Source: G965216255 sp965216255 (GTDB taxonomy: Bacteria > Bacteroidota > Rhodothermia > Rhodothermales > Bin80). Taken from it: a stretch of 64,000 bases of DNA. The position numbers were made by a program, and so were the translations under genes. Under the pieces are notes generated by a model that saw nothing but the letters and a program-made list of their open reading frames with translations, made no database searches and was not told the origin of the DNA. Below, piece by piece: positions 46,449 through 55,193 of this stretch. Numbering within the stretch: position 1 is the stretch's first letter; each line of letters begins with the position of its first letter. The stretch is taken from the NCBI GenBank assembly GCA_965216255.1, contig OZ244148.1, positions 434,001 to 498,000 on the forward strand, in the 5' to 3' direction.

Positions 46449-47687
46449 ATGCTTTTACGCGGAACAGGTGGCACGGCATTGCTACTCGGCCTGACTATTA
46501 GTGCGTGCTCCCACGTATCAGGTCTGGTGGAGAGCGAGCCCACGGTCGTGGCCGTCTTGAACGGCGAGCCGTTGACCCTGGAGGAATATGAGACCCGCTA
46601 CATGCGAACCAGCGCGGGCCTTGAGACCGCAATCGGTGATTCAATGGCCGCCTACGAGGATTTTCTGGAGCGGTATGTAAACCTGCGCATCAAGCTCCTC
46701 GCTGCCAAAGAGTCCGGCTACTACGAACGGTCCGCCATCCAGGAGGAACTGCATGGCTACCGCAGCTCATTCGCCCGTCCATACCTCATAGACAGGGAGG
46801 TGATGGAGCCCGTGCTGCGCGACCTGTACCAAGAAAGACAGGAAACCGTGGAGGCCAGTCACATCCTGGTCCGCGTTGCACCAGATGCCTTGCCTGCAGA
46901 TACCATGGCGGCCTATAGTAAACTGACTGCCGTGCGCGACTCGGCGCTGCTGGCAGCAGAATTCGGAGACCTGGCTATGCGGCACTCGGATGATCCTTCA
47001 GCGCGCATGTCGGATGCGGCACAGGGGTATCGTGGTAACCTTGGACGCTTCAGCGCTGGCCGCATGATCAAGATATTCGAGGATATGGCGTACACCGCCG
47101 CGGTCGGAGACATTTCGCCTGTATTCAGGACCTCGTACGGGTATCACATTCTCAAGGTGCACGGCCGCACGCCCTCGGTACCCGACATTAACCTGTCCCA
47201 TATCATAACCCGGATTCAGGGCGGCACTGAAGTCGACTCCGTGGCTGCACTGGAAAAAATCCGTGAGGCCAAGGCACGCCTGGATGCCGGTGAAGCATTC
47301 GAGGCCGTTGCTGCCGATGCTTCGGAGGATCCCAACAGTAATACGCGCGGCGGCGACATTGGCACGTTCCGGCATGACGCTTTCAATCTCGACAGGACGT
47401 TCTTCGAGGCGGCCTTCGGCCTCGTGGAGGTTGGAGACATCTCCGATGTAGTGCAGAGTGCATTCGGTTACCATTTGATCAAGCTGACAGGCCGGGAGGA
47501 GCCCGGAACGTTTGAAGAAGAGTATGACAATCTCGAACGCATGGCCTCGAGGCTACCCCGCGTGCGCGCGGCCGAGGAGCGCCTGGCAAAGGATATGCGG
47601 GACCGATTCCCTGTCACCGTAGATACAACGGCCCTGCTGCAACTTGTCGCCGGGCAGAGGCCTGACTCGGTAAAAGCCGTGCTATAG
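46449..47687 (+). CDS. Lipoprotein with two parvulin-type (PpiC) peptidyl-prolyl isomerase domains
   Basis: 412 residues from the ATG at 46449, which places a lipoprotein signal at the start (GTALLLGLTISAC, Cys20). A SurA-like helical chaperone segment (LTLEEYETRYMRTSA) is followed by a first rotamase domain (VEASHILVRV, SYGYHILKVHGR) and a second (LSHIITRIQGG, GGDIGTFRHDAF, FGYHLIKLTGR). It probably folds outer-membrane proteins in the periplasm, attached to a membrane. The frame is open 26 codons upstream, but the lipobox fits the chosen start. Confidence 0.9.
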   Translation: MLLRGTGGTALLLGLTISACSHVSGLVESEPTVVAVLNGEPLTLEEYETRYMRTSAGLETAIGDSMAAYEDFLERYVNLRIKLLAAKESGYYERSAIQEELHGYRSSFARPYLIDREVMEPVLRDLYQERQETVEASHILVRVAPDALPADTMAAYSKLTAVRDSALLAAEFGDLAMRHSDDPSARMSDAAQGYRGNLGRFSAGRMIKIFEDMAYTAAVGDISPVFRTSYGYHILKVHGRTPSVPDINLSHIITRIQGGTEVDSVAALEKIREAKARLDAGEAFEAVAADASEDPNSNTRGGDIGTFRHDAFNLDRTFFEAAFGLVEVGDISDVVQSAFGYHLIKLTGREEPGTFEEEYDNLERMASRLPRVRAAEERLAKDMRDRFPVTVDTTALLQLVAGQRPDSVKAVL

Positions 47688-47744
47688 GGCAGCGCGGGCA
47701 TAGATTCTTTGGCTAGGTGGGATTCGCACCCACTAGGGAAACGC

Positions 47745-48095
47745 GCCTTATCACGGCGCACTCGAGATCCGAATGGCCTTCAGGGTCCGGCGACGGTTCT
47801 GGGGGCGCTATCAGCAGTTGACGTGGGCTGCCTTGGAATGAGGCCGTGCCACTATCGCAGCACCGGTTCTGAACTGTACGGGATTAATCAAAGGCAGAGG
47901 TACGTTTTCGCGGTACGCCTTTGCCTCGTAAACAGGCCATTCGCGGGGCTGATTGCCCTGCATCCAAGCCAAAACAAGCTCGGTAGCAGGCTCCAAGAAG
48001 ATGTTGCTGCCTTGCAATAAAACATACCATTTCCAGCAGCCCCATTTCCATTGTCTACACCTGTATACTGGTGGCTGGTGAATAATCCGGGGCGA
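47745..48095 (+). repeat. Solo 3' end of an IS1380 element
   Basis: The plus strand encodes the last residues of an IS1380 transposase (LEIRMAFRVRRRFWGRYQQL, then TWAALE and a stop), followed by the same 3' region as at 29590-29860 of element A, and ends with the terminal repeat gtgaataatccggg near 48080-48095. Everything upstream in the transposase is missing. Just before it (47703-47730) is a GTGGG/CCCAC hairpin. Confidence 0.75.
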
Positions 48096-48246
48096 CACCG
48101 GGTAGAGGGACGTGGTGTTCGTTGCACTTCAGTAGGTTGTCTTGCTTCAGCAATATCTATGGATGGCTATTTCGTCCTCGGACATGGGAACGGCCCGACG
48201 ACATCTTGGGTTAAACTAGATCCAAAAGGCACCTACATACAGGGCA

Positions 48247-48492
48247 ATGGACAAAGAACTGCTCAGTCGTATTACGGCTCATCCTGACATCTTCGGAGGC
48301 AAGCCCATTGTTCGTGGTATGCGCATCTCGGTGGAACTAATTTTGAGCCTGTTGGCACAGGGCCTTACTCCGAAAGATATTCTGGATGACTATCCTGATC
48401 TAGAATCGGAGGACGTTCGCGCTTGTACAGCCTACGCTCATGCTGTCATCACGGGCGACACGCTGGCTGCCATATCAATAGCACAAGCTTGA
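48247..48492 (+). CDS. DUF433 antitoxin-like protein
   Basis: 81 residues: DKELLSRITAHPDIFGGKPI, VRGMRISVELILSLLAQGLT, and DILDDYPDLESEDVRACTAY, which is the DUF433 signature. DUF433 proteins carry a winged-helix-like DNA-binding fold and are usually the antitoxin beside a PIN-like toxin. Its stop TGA overlaps the TTG start of the following gene (TTGA), the usual coupling in this pair. Confidence 0.88.
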   Translation: MDKELLSRITAHPDIFGGKPIVRGMRISVELILSLLAQGLTPKDILDDYPDLESEDVRACTAYAHAVITGDTLAAISIAQA

Positions 48493-48836
48493 GATTTCTT
48501 GTCGATCGTTGTGCGGGGCGCAGACTGGCGTACTGGCTCCACGCGGAAGGACATGATGTGCAAGAAGCACGTGAACTCGGGCCCGATCCCGGGGATCGGG
48601 CACTTTTAAAGCGGGCTACTCAAGACGAGCGAATCCTGATCACCATAGATACAGATTTTGCTGTGCTCATTCATTTGTACGACCTACCCCATGCAGGGCT
48701 TATTCGACTTCCGGATGTTCCTGCACAACAGCGAATCTCGCTCATGAGGACGGTGATAAAAGAGCATCGGTCGGCATTGGAAGGTCGGACAGTCTTAACC
48801 ATCCGGGGCGGGAGAATACGCATCTCTCCTCGCTGA
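48489..48836 (+). CDS. DUF5615 PIN-like toxin
   Basis: 115 residues from a TTG at 48489 overlapping the antitoxin stop. It reads LRFLVDRCAGRRLAYWLHAE, then LLKRATQDERILITIDTDFA and VLIHLYDLPHAGLIRLPDVP. DUF5615 is a Mut7-C/PIN-like family with conserved acidic residues (Asp6; the ITIDTDF pair) thought to bind metal for RNA cleavage. Together with DUF433 it forms a type II toxin-antitoxin module. Full length. Confidence 0.85.
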   Translation: MRFLVDRCAGRRLAYWLHAEGHDVQEARELGPDPGDRALLKRATQDERILITIDTDFAVLIHLYDLPHAGLIRLPDVPAQQRISLMRTVIKEHRSALEGRTVLTIRGGRIRISPR

Positions 48837-48981
48837 CTCTGAAACTGATCTGGATCATCTGTCTGAGTCTCATGCACCCATTCCGAACGTCGTCCGCGTG
48901 TCCGGAGAACGGTCCTGTTAGGCCCTGGATTCCACGCTTATATTCATCTGTCAAAGACACTTTAAGTCCCGTTATTTTTAT

Positions 48982-49431
48982 TTGTCACCGCTGTACTATC
49001 TAAATGTCGCCAAACAGACAAGCCTTAAAGGCGTCTCCAGCATGAAGTTGCACCGCGATCTGGGCATAAGCCAACCGACCGCGTGGTTCATGTTGCAGCG
49101 AATCCGTGAGGCGTTTCGGATGGACGTGCTGCCGGAAACGGACGACGCGAAAGCCTACAAGGGAATTCCGAACCACGAATCCGTGAAGCACTCGGTATCC
49201 GAGTACGTGAACGGGCAAGCCCACACCAACGGCGTGGAGAGCTTCTGGGCCGTGTTGAAGCGCGCCTATCACGGCGTGTATCACCACATGAGCCCCAAAC
49301 ATCTGGATCGCTACGTGGCGCAATTCGCCGGTAAGCACAACGTTCGTGGCATGGACACGGCAGACCAAATGGCCCACGTCGTAGCCTCTATGGTCGGTAA
49401 ACGCCTGCTGTGGCGGGAGTTGGTGGCGTAA
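48982..49431 (+). pseudogene. IS1595-family transposase with an internal deletion
   Basis: 149 codons. The N-terminal part TSLKGVSSMKLHRDLGISQ and WFMLQRIREAFRMDV is joined directly to the C-terminal part DDAKAYKGIPNHESVKHSVS, HTNGVESFWAVLKRAYHGVY and MSPKHLDRYVAQFAGKHNVR. The central segment of about 100 residues, with the first catalytic acid (VEVDETYVGGK region), is missing. No frameshift is needed, so this is one clean deletion. Confidence 0.8.
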
Positions 49432-49532
49432 CTATGCAGGAAGTATTGAGTTATGCACGTCGATCCATCCTAGACCTAACACCATAGCCGGCACCAAAAC
49501 CGCCAGCCAGCATCAACACGGCTTCTATTATA

Positions 49533-49919
49533 CTAGAATACAGTTCGTTGGACTTTGGGCATCACGTACATAGTTAAGAATACGAATACAGCTACGGCAA
49601 TAAGGGTATACCACATTTTGTATCGCCTAGATTCTTTATTGTCTTGATGGCTAAGATCGTTCTGCTTAGAAGCACCATTGAGTATTGTTGATATGTGTTC
49701 AGGTGTGATCTTGTCCTTTAGAGCTAGCCACGGAGGGCCCGACATAAATCCCGCAGACAACTGCCGAACTTTGGTTAAAGCACCATCAATTGCGTCCTGA
49801 TTTACGACTGCATCGCCATCAATACTAGCAACGGTAGGAGTTACTTGATCATCACCTGATTCCTCGCTTGCGGGGGAATCGGCCCCATTCTTACTATCCG
49901 TATCGTCCTTGCTAGTCAT
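49533..49919 (-). CDS. Small tail-anchored membrane protein of unknown function
   Basis: 128 residues from the ATG at 49919, which has GGAG seven bases upstream; the ORF is open eight codons further. The N-terminal half is acidic and disordered (DDTDSKNGADSPASEESGDD), and a single transmembrane helix lies near the C-terminus (MWYTLIAVAVFVFLTMYVM). No family recognised. It overlaps the end of the gene before it by eight bases, so the two are co-translated. Base composition is AT-richer than its neighbours, which suggests acquisition. Confidence 0.6.
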   Translation of the reverse strand: MTSKDDTDSKNGADSPASEESGDDQVTPTVASIDGDAVVNQDAIDGALTKVRQLSAGFMSGPPWLALKDKITPEHISTILNGASKQNDLSHQDNKESRRYKMWYTLIAVAVFVFLTMYVMPKVQRTVF

Positions 49920-50184
49920 GGAGGGTCTCCATGTATCGTCCAATATCTACCATACTGCGATGGAGATTCATGAATGCTGGCGTTAAAACCTGATCAGCGG
50001 CCTTGCATATCAATCTAAATGTGTATGCCGCAACTATGATTGACACCATGCTATCGTGGTCATCTGCGTTTAGCCGACCCGACTTGAGTTGTTCACGTAG
50101 AGCCTGAACCACCTGGTTAACCTCGTGGTCAATCATACGATCCTCGGCTACTGGGAAAGGTTGCGATGTGAGTAATTCACTCAT
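49912..50184 (-). CDS. Small helical protein of unknown function
   Basis: 90 residues, alpha-helical by composition (DHEVNQVVQALREQLKSGRL, MVSIIVAAYTFRLICKAADQ). No family recognised. It precedes and overlaps the tail-anchored protein gene, so both are probably one transcript, but the ribosome-binding site is weak (aaagag). Confidence 0.55.
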   Translation of the reverse strand: MSELLTSQPFPVAEDRMIDHEVNQVVQALREQLKSGRLNADDHDSMVSIIVAAYTFRLICKAADQVLTPAFMNLHRSMVDIGRYMETLHD

Positions 50185-50608
50185 TTAGCACTCTTTACTG
50201 TTAAGGGGCACCGATCATACGCATGGCGCTTCAAACAGGCCCTGCCTTCGTGGTATATTCATAAATACGAAGATACCGTGAACTGCAGACCGAAAGCATG
50301 CCGTGCATGGACAATATGCCGATCACAACCATAACCAAGTAAGTACCGTGTATGCGGCTGTGCTGGCCCGGTGGTTGCTGGCGCCAGCGTGATTCACAAC
50401 GTTATCCACATGCCCAATATACGGGCGGGGTAACTTGCAAGTTCAAAACTTCGGCAAAATCAACCGCGCCTAGGAGCCTGTCGGGCTTTCACAGATGTGG
50501 GGCTGAATTGAGCCCGTATTGCCGGAATCCAGACTACCAAGCATCCTGAATCACCCTGTAGAAGGACTTTCCGAGCCAATATCAGCTCCTTTAGGACTGA
50601 AAAAGCCC
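50185..50608. other. Intergenic, no gene recognised
   Basis: Only short shadow frames are present. The region ends at the terminal repeat of the IS1380-type element at 50609. Confidence 0.4.
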
Positions 50609-52450
50609 TTAGCCCGAATAGCTCACCAGTGCAGTTAAGAATGAAACTCTAACCAGACCTAAGTGTATGATATACAGTCATTTCTAACCACAATGTGCAC
50701 CGCACGTGAACAACACAGACTGTCATACTGAAACGCTTCGTTTCGAGGACTTGGGACGCCGTAAAGTGATCGCAAAGTTCGGCGGCGGCGCCGTGTCCTC
50801 GGACGCAGGTTTGTTGCTGTTACGCGAGGCCGACCGCATGTTCGACGTCATCGGCCGCTTTGCCACCTGTTTCACGGATCACCGCAATCCCAGCAGGGTC
50901 GAATATTCCGTGGAGGCGATGCTCAGGCAACGTGTCTACGGGATATGCTTGGGCTACGAAGACGTGAACGACCATGACCGCCTGCGGGACGATGCTGTGT
51001 TGGCCATGGGCGTGGGCTGCGAAGGTGTAACGGGTACGCACCGGGTACGGGAACGCGATCAAGGGCATCCGCTGGCGGGTTCCAGTACACTGAACCGACT
51101 GGAGCTTGGCTCAAAGGAAACGGCCGCATCGCATAGATACAAGCGCATCGTAGCGGATCCTGAAAAGATCGACGCCATGCTCTCGGACTTGTTCATGGAT
51201 ATAACGCACGAACAGCCAGAGCATATCGTATTGGATCTCGATGCTTCAGATGACCCGATTCATGGCAAACAGGAGGGGAGTTTCTTTCATGGATACTATG
51301 GTCACTATTGCTACTTGCCGCTGTATATCGTTAGCGGAATGCATGTGTTGACAGCTTGTCTTGGCCCCTCGAACATGGACGCATCAAAGGGCTCCGTAGA
51401 GGAATTAGCGGCGGTGGTAGCGCGTATCCGTGCGCGGTGGCCGCACGTACCCATCTGGATTCGTGGAGACGCAGGCTATTGCCGCGAAGATATCATGGCA
51501 TGGTGCGAAGCGCAGGGCCTGCATTATATCTTGGGTCGGGCTCTCATTAGCCGGCTAAAGGGCATAGTTGACGAGGCTATGCAGCAGAGTCAGGCAACAT
51601 GCGAGGCCAGCGGGCAGCCTTCGCGGCGCTTCCGCAGCTTCGAGTACCAAACGAAGGAGAGCTGGAGCTGTCCTCGGCGCGTGGTAGCCAAGGCGGAATG
51701 GTTGCCTGGATCGCGCGGCTATAACGCGCGATTTGTGGTTACCAATTATGGTGAAGACGTCTACGACGCCCGCACAGTATAGGAGGATTTGTATTGCGCG
51801 CGGGCAGACATGGAGAACCGGCTCAAGGAGCAGCAGCTTTCACTGTTCGCTGAGCGAACCTCTACGTCCTTGATGCAGAGCAACCAACTGCGCCTGTACT
51901 ATTCTACTGTCGCCAATATCCTGATGAGCATCATCAAGGTCTATGGCTTGCAGGACACAGTGATGGCTCAGGCGCAGTGCGCTACTATCCGAGATCGGCT
52001 GTTCAAGATCGCAGTACGGGTTGTGGTAAGCTTTCGCCGTCTGTACTTGCCCTCGGCATATCCGTGGCAGCTGCTGTTCTCTCGCGTGCTTAGCAACTTG
52101 CGTGGCGCTGTGCACGCCACCACGGTTACCTCACCTCCATAGACACTTCCTGGCCCGACCTATTCCAGAGATTGATGGACTCCACTTTGTGGTTGCTGGA
52201 TACGTGTATCCAAGAAGCACGGGTAGGCGAACAAACGCTCTGTTTCCCGCTCGAAGCGTGCCCAAAACAGCGCTTACTAGCGCCGACTAAACGCTTCAGA
52301 AATCGGGGATCAGCATTCGCGTTCCCAGACTGTGACCCATTGCCTACAAACACCTCCAATCCCGGCGATTCAAGATCTTGGTGAGCGATGCGGGTTAGTC
52401 ACGATTGATTTACTTCAGTTTTCATATAGTTGGTGAGCGATGCGGGCTAA
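50609..52450 (+). mobile_element. IS1380-family element B
   Basis: Terminal repeats ttagcccgaatagctcacca (50609-50628) and tggtgagcgatgcgggctaa (52431-52450) bracket one transposase. A second partial right repeat (tgagcgatgcgggtta) lies at about 52382-52398. It is a different subgroup from element A, with different ends and a longer N-terminal transposase. The right end touches the duplicated ATPase piece (52451), so element and duplication may have moved together. Confidence 0.82.
50706..52142 (+). pseudogene. IS1380-family transposase, element B, with one in-frame stop
   Basis: The protein begins LRFEDLGRRKVIAKFGGGAV, has SSDAGLLLLREADRMFDVI, YGICLGYEDVNDHDRLRDD, VLDLDASDDPIHGKQEGSFF (first Asp) and IRGDAGYCREDIMAW (second Asp). 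After YGEDVYDARTV a TAG at 51780-51782 interrupts the frame, which then continues in phase with EDLYCARADMENRLKEQQLS (catalytic Glu region) and ends at 52142. Full length apart from this single stop. Confidence 0.88.
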
Positions 52451-52967
52451 GCGTGTAACTCCACTGAATGTCTCCTGAGTCCTGTTCCAATTCGATATGG
52501 ACGGTTATGTCGGAGTTTCTACGCGCCGCCAGGCAGCGAATGGCCCCCACCCCTGCGGCCGACCGCCTCGTGGAATCCCCCTGCCGGAAAGCTCAAATCA
52601 CGCAGAAAACGGAATACATCCAGGAAATTGGATTTACCGGAGGCATTCGGTCCAACCAAAAAAAAAACGATCTCTTATGGCGACGTCGGCACTGGAAAAG
52701 TTTTTCCAGTTGCGCAGGCAGACTCTCCGAATACTGATCTTGTTCTCCATGATCATCGGCGCAATCCAAGGCACCGGCTTGTGCCAGCTAGCTCTCTCCC
52801 GAAGGTCAACGCCCACCTATGAATGCCGGATTCTTCTATCCCTGAGAATGGCATGCGTTTCCGTGCAGGGCGGCGCCTGCGCCGCGCTTGTTCGATACTG
52901 GCTATGGCGCCGCCGAGGAAGGCAGGGCCATGCCATCGCTCGCTTTCACAAAGCTCGTCCCCTAAAC
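52451..52967 (-). pseudogene. Partial duplicate of the second ATPase gene (5' end)
   Basis: The minus strand repeats the start of the ATPase at 43355-44512 (PMIMENKISIRRVCLRNWKN) until the homopolymer, which has ten T instead of nine; the frame then runs into FFFGWTECLR and stops. The duplicated segment ends about 100 codons into the gene, so no ATPase could be made. It includes the upstream region as well. See the 44203-44726 repeat. Confidence 0.85.
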
Positions 52968-53532
52968 TGCAGAATGCATAAGGCCCAGCCGGTACCGGGC
53001 TTCAGGGTGTCCCTGCTTTGCCGCCCTCCGGAGTCACTTCACGGCCCGCTTGTAATCCTTTCGCCTCCATGGCCTTCGGCGTACTTGAGACCCGTCTCGA
53101 ATTGAGCCTCGACAGTTCCTAGTTGCTTGTCTTTCATATCCCGGCGATCCTCTTACTCGCTGCTCGGCCTCTCTCTTTATAAAATCTTAATTGTCGTCTA
53201 CCCAAACGAGTATTGACGTTAATCAAGCAGGACCGTCCTGCTCAGGCACGACCTCGTTTCTGTGCCCCGTCGTTCAATTCACGCTATTTGTCGGAGATAT
53301 ACCGGATGCCACCGCAGCGAAAACCTGGTGACTCCTCTTACGGATACGGGTCCCGGCCACTTTCCAGGGCCGACATCCGTAACGCTTGCCAGACAAGCCT
53401 GAACCCGTACGGAAGGCCGCTGTCAGCCCTTCCCCTGACGAGGCAGAAGCCTCCATACGGGACTATGGATGGGAGACGAGACATCGGGGAATATACCTCC
53501 TTCGCATCCCTACCACGCGCATGTTGTATGGA
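52968..53532. other. Intergenic region with an integrase-linked repeat
   Basis: At about 53140-53215 the sequence (ctcggcctctctctttataa, then aatcttaattgtcgtc) matches, inverted, the junction at 425-490 next to the integrase fragment. No gene is recognised; the minus-strand frame 53456-53274 has no motif. Confidence 0.5.
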
Positions 53533-53790
53533 TTACTGCCTGTAGATCTCCGATCGGTGACCGACCCGCTTCACGGTCACAGTCTCTCCTTGCACCGTAT
53601 AGACGACACGATAATCCCCTTGGCGTATCCGCCACAAATTCAGTTTCCCCCTCAGTTTTTTGTGGGACACAGGAAAGGGGTCCTGTTGTAGTGCCTCGAT
53701 CTTTTCGATTAATCTGTTTCGGTATTTCTTTGGAATGCTCTCTAGCTCCTTAGATGCTCTGTCACTGATCCAGAGCGTGTAGTGCGTCAT
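53533..53790 (-). CDS. RelE/ParE-family toxin
   Basis: 85 residues: YTLWISDRASKELESIPKKY, HKKLRGKLNLWRIRQGDYRV, VYTVQGETVTVKRVGHRSEI. This is the standard RelE/ParE fold with the conserved LWRIRxGDYRVxY and VxRVGHRxEIYR blocks, so an mRNA interferase or gyrase poison. It overlaps the upstream antitoxin gene by 29 bases. Intact. Confidence 0.9.
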   Translation of the reverse strand: MTHYTLWISDRASKELESIPKKYRNRLIEKIEALQQDPFPVSHKKLRGKLNLWRIRQGDYRVVYTVQGETVTVKRVGHRSEIYRQ

Positions 53791-54097
53791 ACTGCTTGAA
53801 GTTTTGTTTTAGTTGCGTTAATGAGTAGGTGTCTTGAACATCCGGGTCTCTTGCCAACGCTTGCAAATCGAACATGTCTTCGCGCGCCTCTTCCACTATT
53901 TTGATGAGGCGGTTCAGATCAAGCGTGTCCTCGTCCAGCCGCGCACTTATCTCCTCTCGCGCCCAGTCAGGGAAGAACTCGCTGTTCACCAAGGCAAGCC
54001 TTTCTTGGAGTTGCCTTTCCATTCTGTGCGCGCAAGAAGCAGCCTTGGCTCTGCTCCAAACCTGGGTATGGCTGGTCGCTATTTTATGCTGTGACAT
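53762..54097 (-). CDS. Antitoxin of the RelE/ParE pair
   Basis: 111 residues from the ATG at 54097; the open frame extends 28 codons further, but this ATG shares a base with the stop of a small upstream gene (TGATG). The C-terminal half is helical and acidic (PDWAREEISARLDEDTLDLN, KIVEEAREDMFDLQALARD), as expected for the toxin-wrapping part. I do not recognise the N-terminal DNA-binding fold, so its class is open. Assigned by position. Confidence 0.65.
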   Translation of the reverse strand: MSQHKIATSHTQVWSRAKAASCAHRMERQLQERLALVNSEFFPDWAREEISARLDEDTLDLNRLIKIVEEAREDMFDLQALARDPDVQDTYSLTQLKQNFKQYDALHALDQ

Positions 54098-54222
54098 CAC
54101 TCTCTGCTCTCGTACTCTCTTACCTCTACGTATTCTCTGCCAACGTATTGTATCCGATCTGGCCTTCCGGGTTCCTGCCACTCCTCGTCGACGTAACGGG
54201 CGGTATTCACTATAATTGCCAT
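54097..54222 (-). CDS. 41-residue leader gene of the toxin-antitoxin operon
   Basis: The ATG at 54222 opens a 41-codon frame: MAIIVNTARYVDEEWQEPGR and then PDRIQYVGREYVEVREYES. The stop TGA overlaps the antitoxin ATG (TGATG at 54099-54095), indicating translational coupling. The peptide is highly charged and has no known family. It could be a third component or a leader peptide that sets antitoxin translation. Confidence 0.5.
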   Translation of the reverse strand: MAIIVNTARYVDEEWQEPGRPDRIQYVGREYVEVREYESRE

Positions 54223-54231
54223 AATAAGCAA

Positions 54232-54249
54232 GGGCCTCCGAAGAGGCCC
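54232..54249 (-). terminator. GGGCCTC-TTCG-GAGGCCC hairpin upstream of the leader gene
   Basis: On the minus strand a 7-bp GC stem with a TTCG tetraloop is followed by ttgcttattat, a moderately T-rich tail. It lies ten bases before the 41-codon gene and the only GAGG upstream of that gene is inside the stem. It could be a terminator for an upstream transcript or an attenuator/translation block for the operon. Confidence 0.5.
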
Positions 54250-55193
54250 TGCGCCCTGCGATCGAAAACGCAGGGGGAGTTGTATGTAGTACACGCGACC
54301 CGCGTACCGGACTTAACCCGAGCTCCTGTTCCTCTCTGTGCTAACCTATTGTCCAAACAAGCAGACCTGCCCCGTACGCATCCTTTACAGCTCGATCTCC
54401 AAGTATCGCGGGGGGGGCCGAGCGCATGGTTAGCCCGGATTCCAAAGGCTCAAGACCGTGACGGCCGGAAAATCCTGTCACCGTTGCTCATGGCGCTGTG
54501 TTGAACCGTGCAAATAAGGCACGGGGTCACATTGCGTTACGCTACAGGTTCCACCATAGACAACGGGAACGCGGTCGCTAGCCAAAGGCACTGGATTCCG
54601 GCAATGCGTCATCCGGCGGCCCGTATCTCCACCTGCCCACTACCTCGGGACCCATCCCTTTGCCATCCGTACAGCATCCCCACTCTCCATACGGACCCCG
54701 CGGCTCAATGCTCTTTCCGCATACCGGACAGTCCGGCCAGCGAGCCTCGGCCCATGCGCCGCATTCCAGGCATTCTGCCCATATGTAATGAAATCATACC
54801 TCGTGATGCGGGCAGGTTACACACTCCACCACGTCGGCGCTTGCAGCACCGTTCCCCCGAGCTGTGGGAAGGGTCTGGACGTAACATAATGCGCTCTTAT
54901 GTGACGCTCGCGGATTGTTGTCCTTGATCACAAGACGCTTTTTTTTTGAATGCGGTTGCCGCGTGAGAGGACCGTATGGAACCGGCCTTCATCTTGCGCA
55001 CCAACCCGCCTGGGAACACCGCCTGGCCCTGAGCATCCTGACAATAGCCATCCGATAAAGTCAGTATCTTAACATGGATTATTCACATGAATGCAAAGTC
55101 GATGTTCAAAGGCAGACTTATTGGGAGAAATCCATCTATGTGAACATTGGTGGATGCATATCTTTGGCTGCCTGTAAACTACCGAGGAGCACC
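54250..55193. other. Intergenic region with zinc-ribbon and IS1380 relics
   Basis: On the minus strand 54785-54578 reads WAECLECGAWAEARWPDCPV, CGKSIEPRGPYGEWGCCTDG and ends in a stop: a short zinc-ribbon-like piece (CxxC...CxxC), out of frame with VECVTCPHH just upstream, so a frameshifted remnant. At 55074-55125 lies the tip of an IS1380 element (ggattattcac, then gcaaagtcgatgttc). Its translation is fused in frame to the next gene, which is why that gene's start must be lower down. Confidence 0.5.

Noticed and set aside
47703..47735. Possible tRNA gene (T-arm-like gtgggtgcgaatcccac with a ctagcca acceptor-like end on the minus strand)
   Set aside because: The sequence further 5' is the tail of an IS1380 transposase read on the other strand; no D-arm or anticodon stem with correct spacing. 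At most a 3' tRNA scrap or a chance hairpin.
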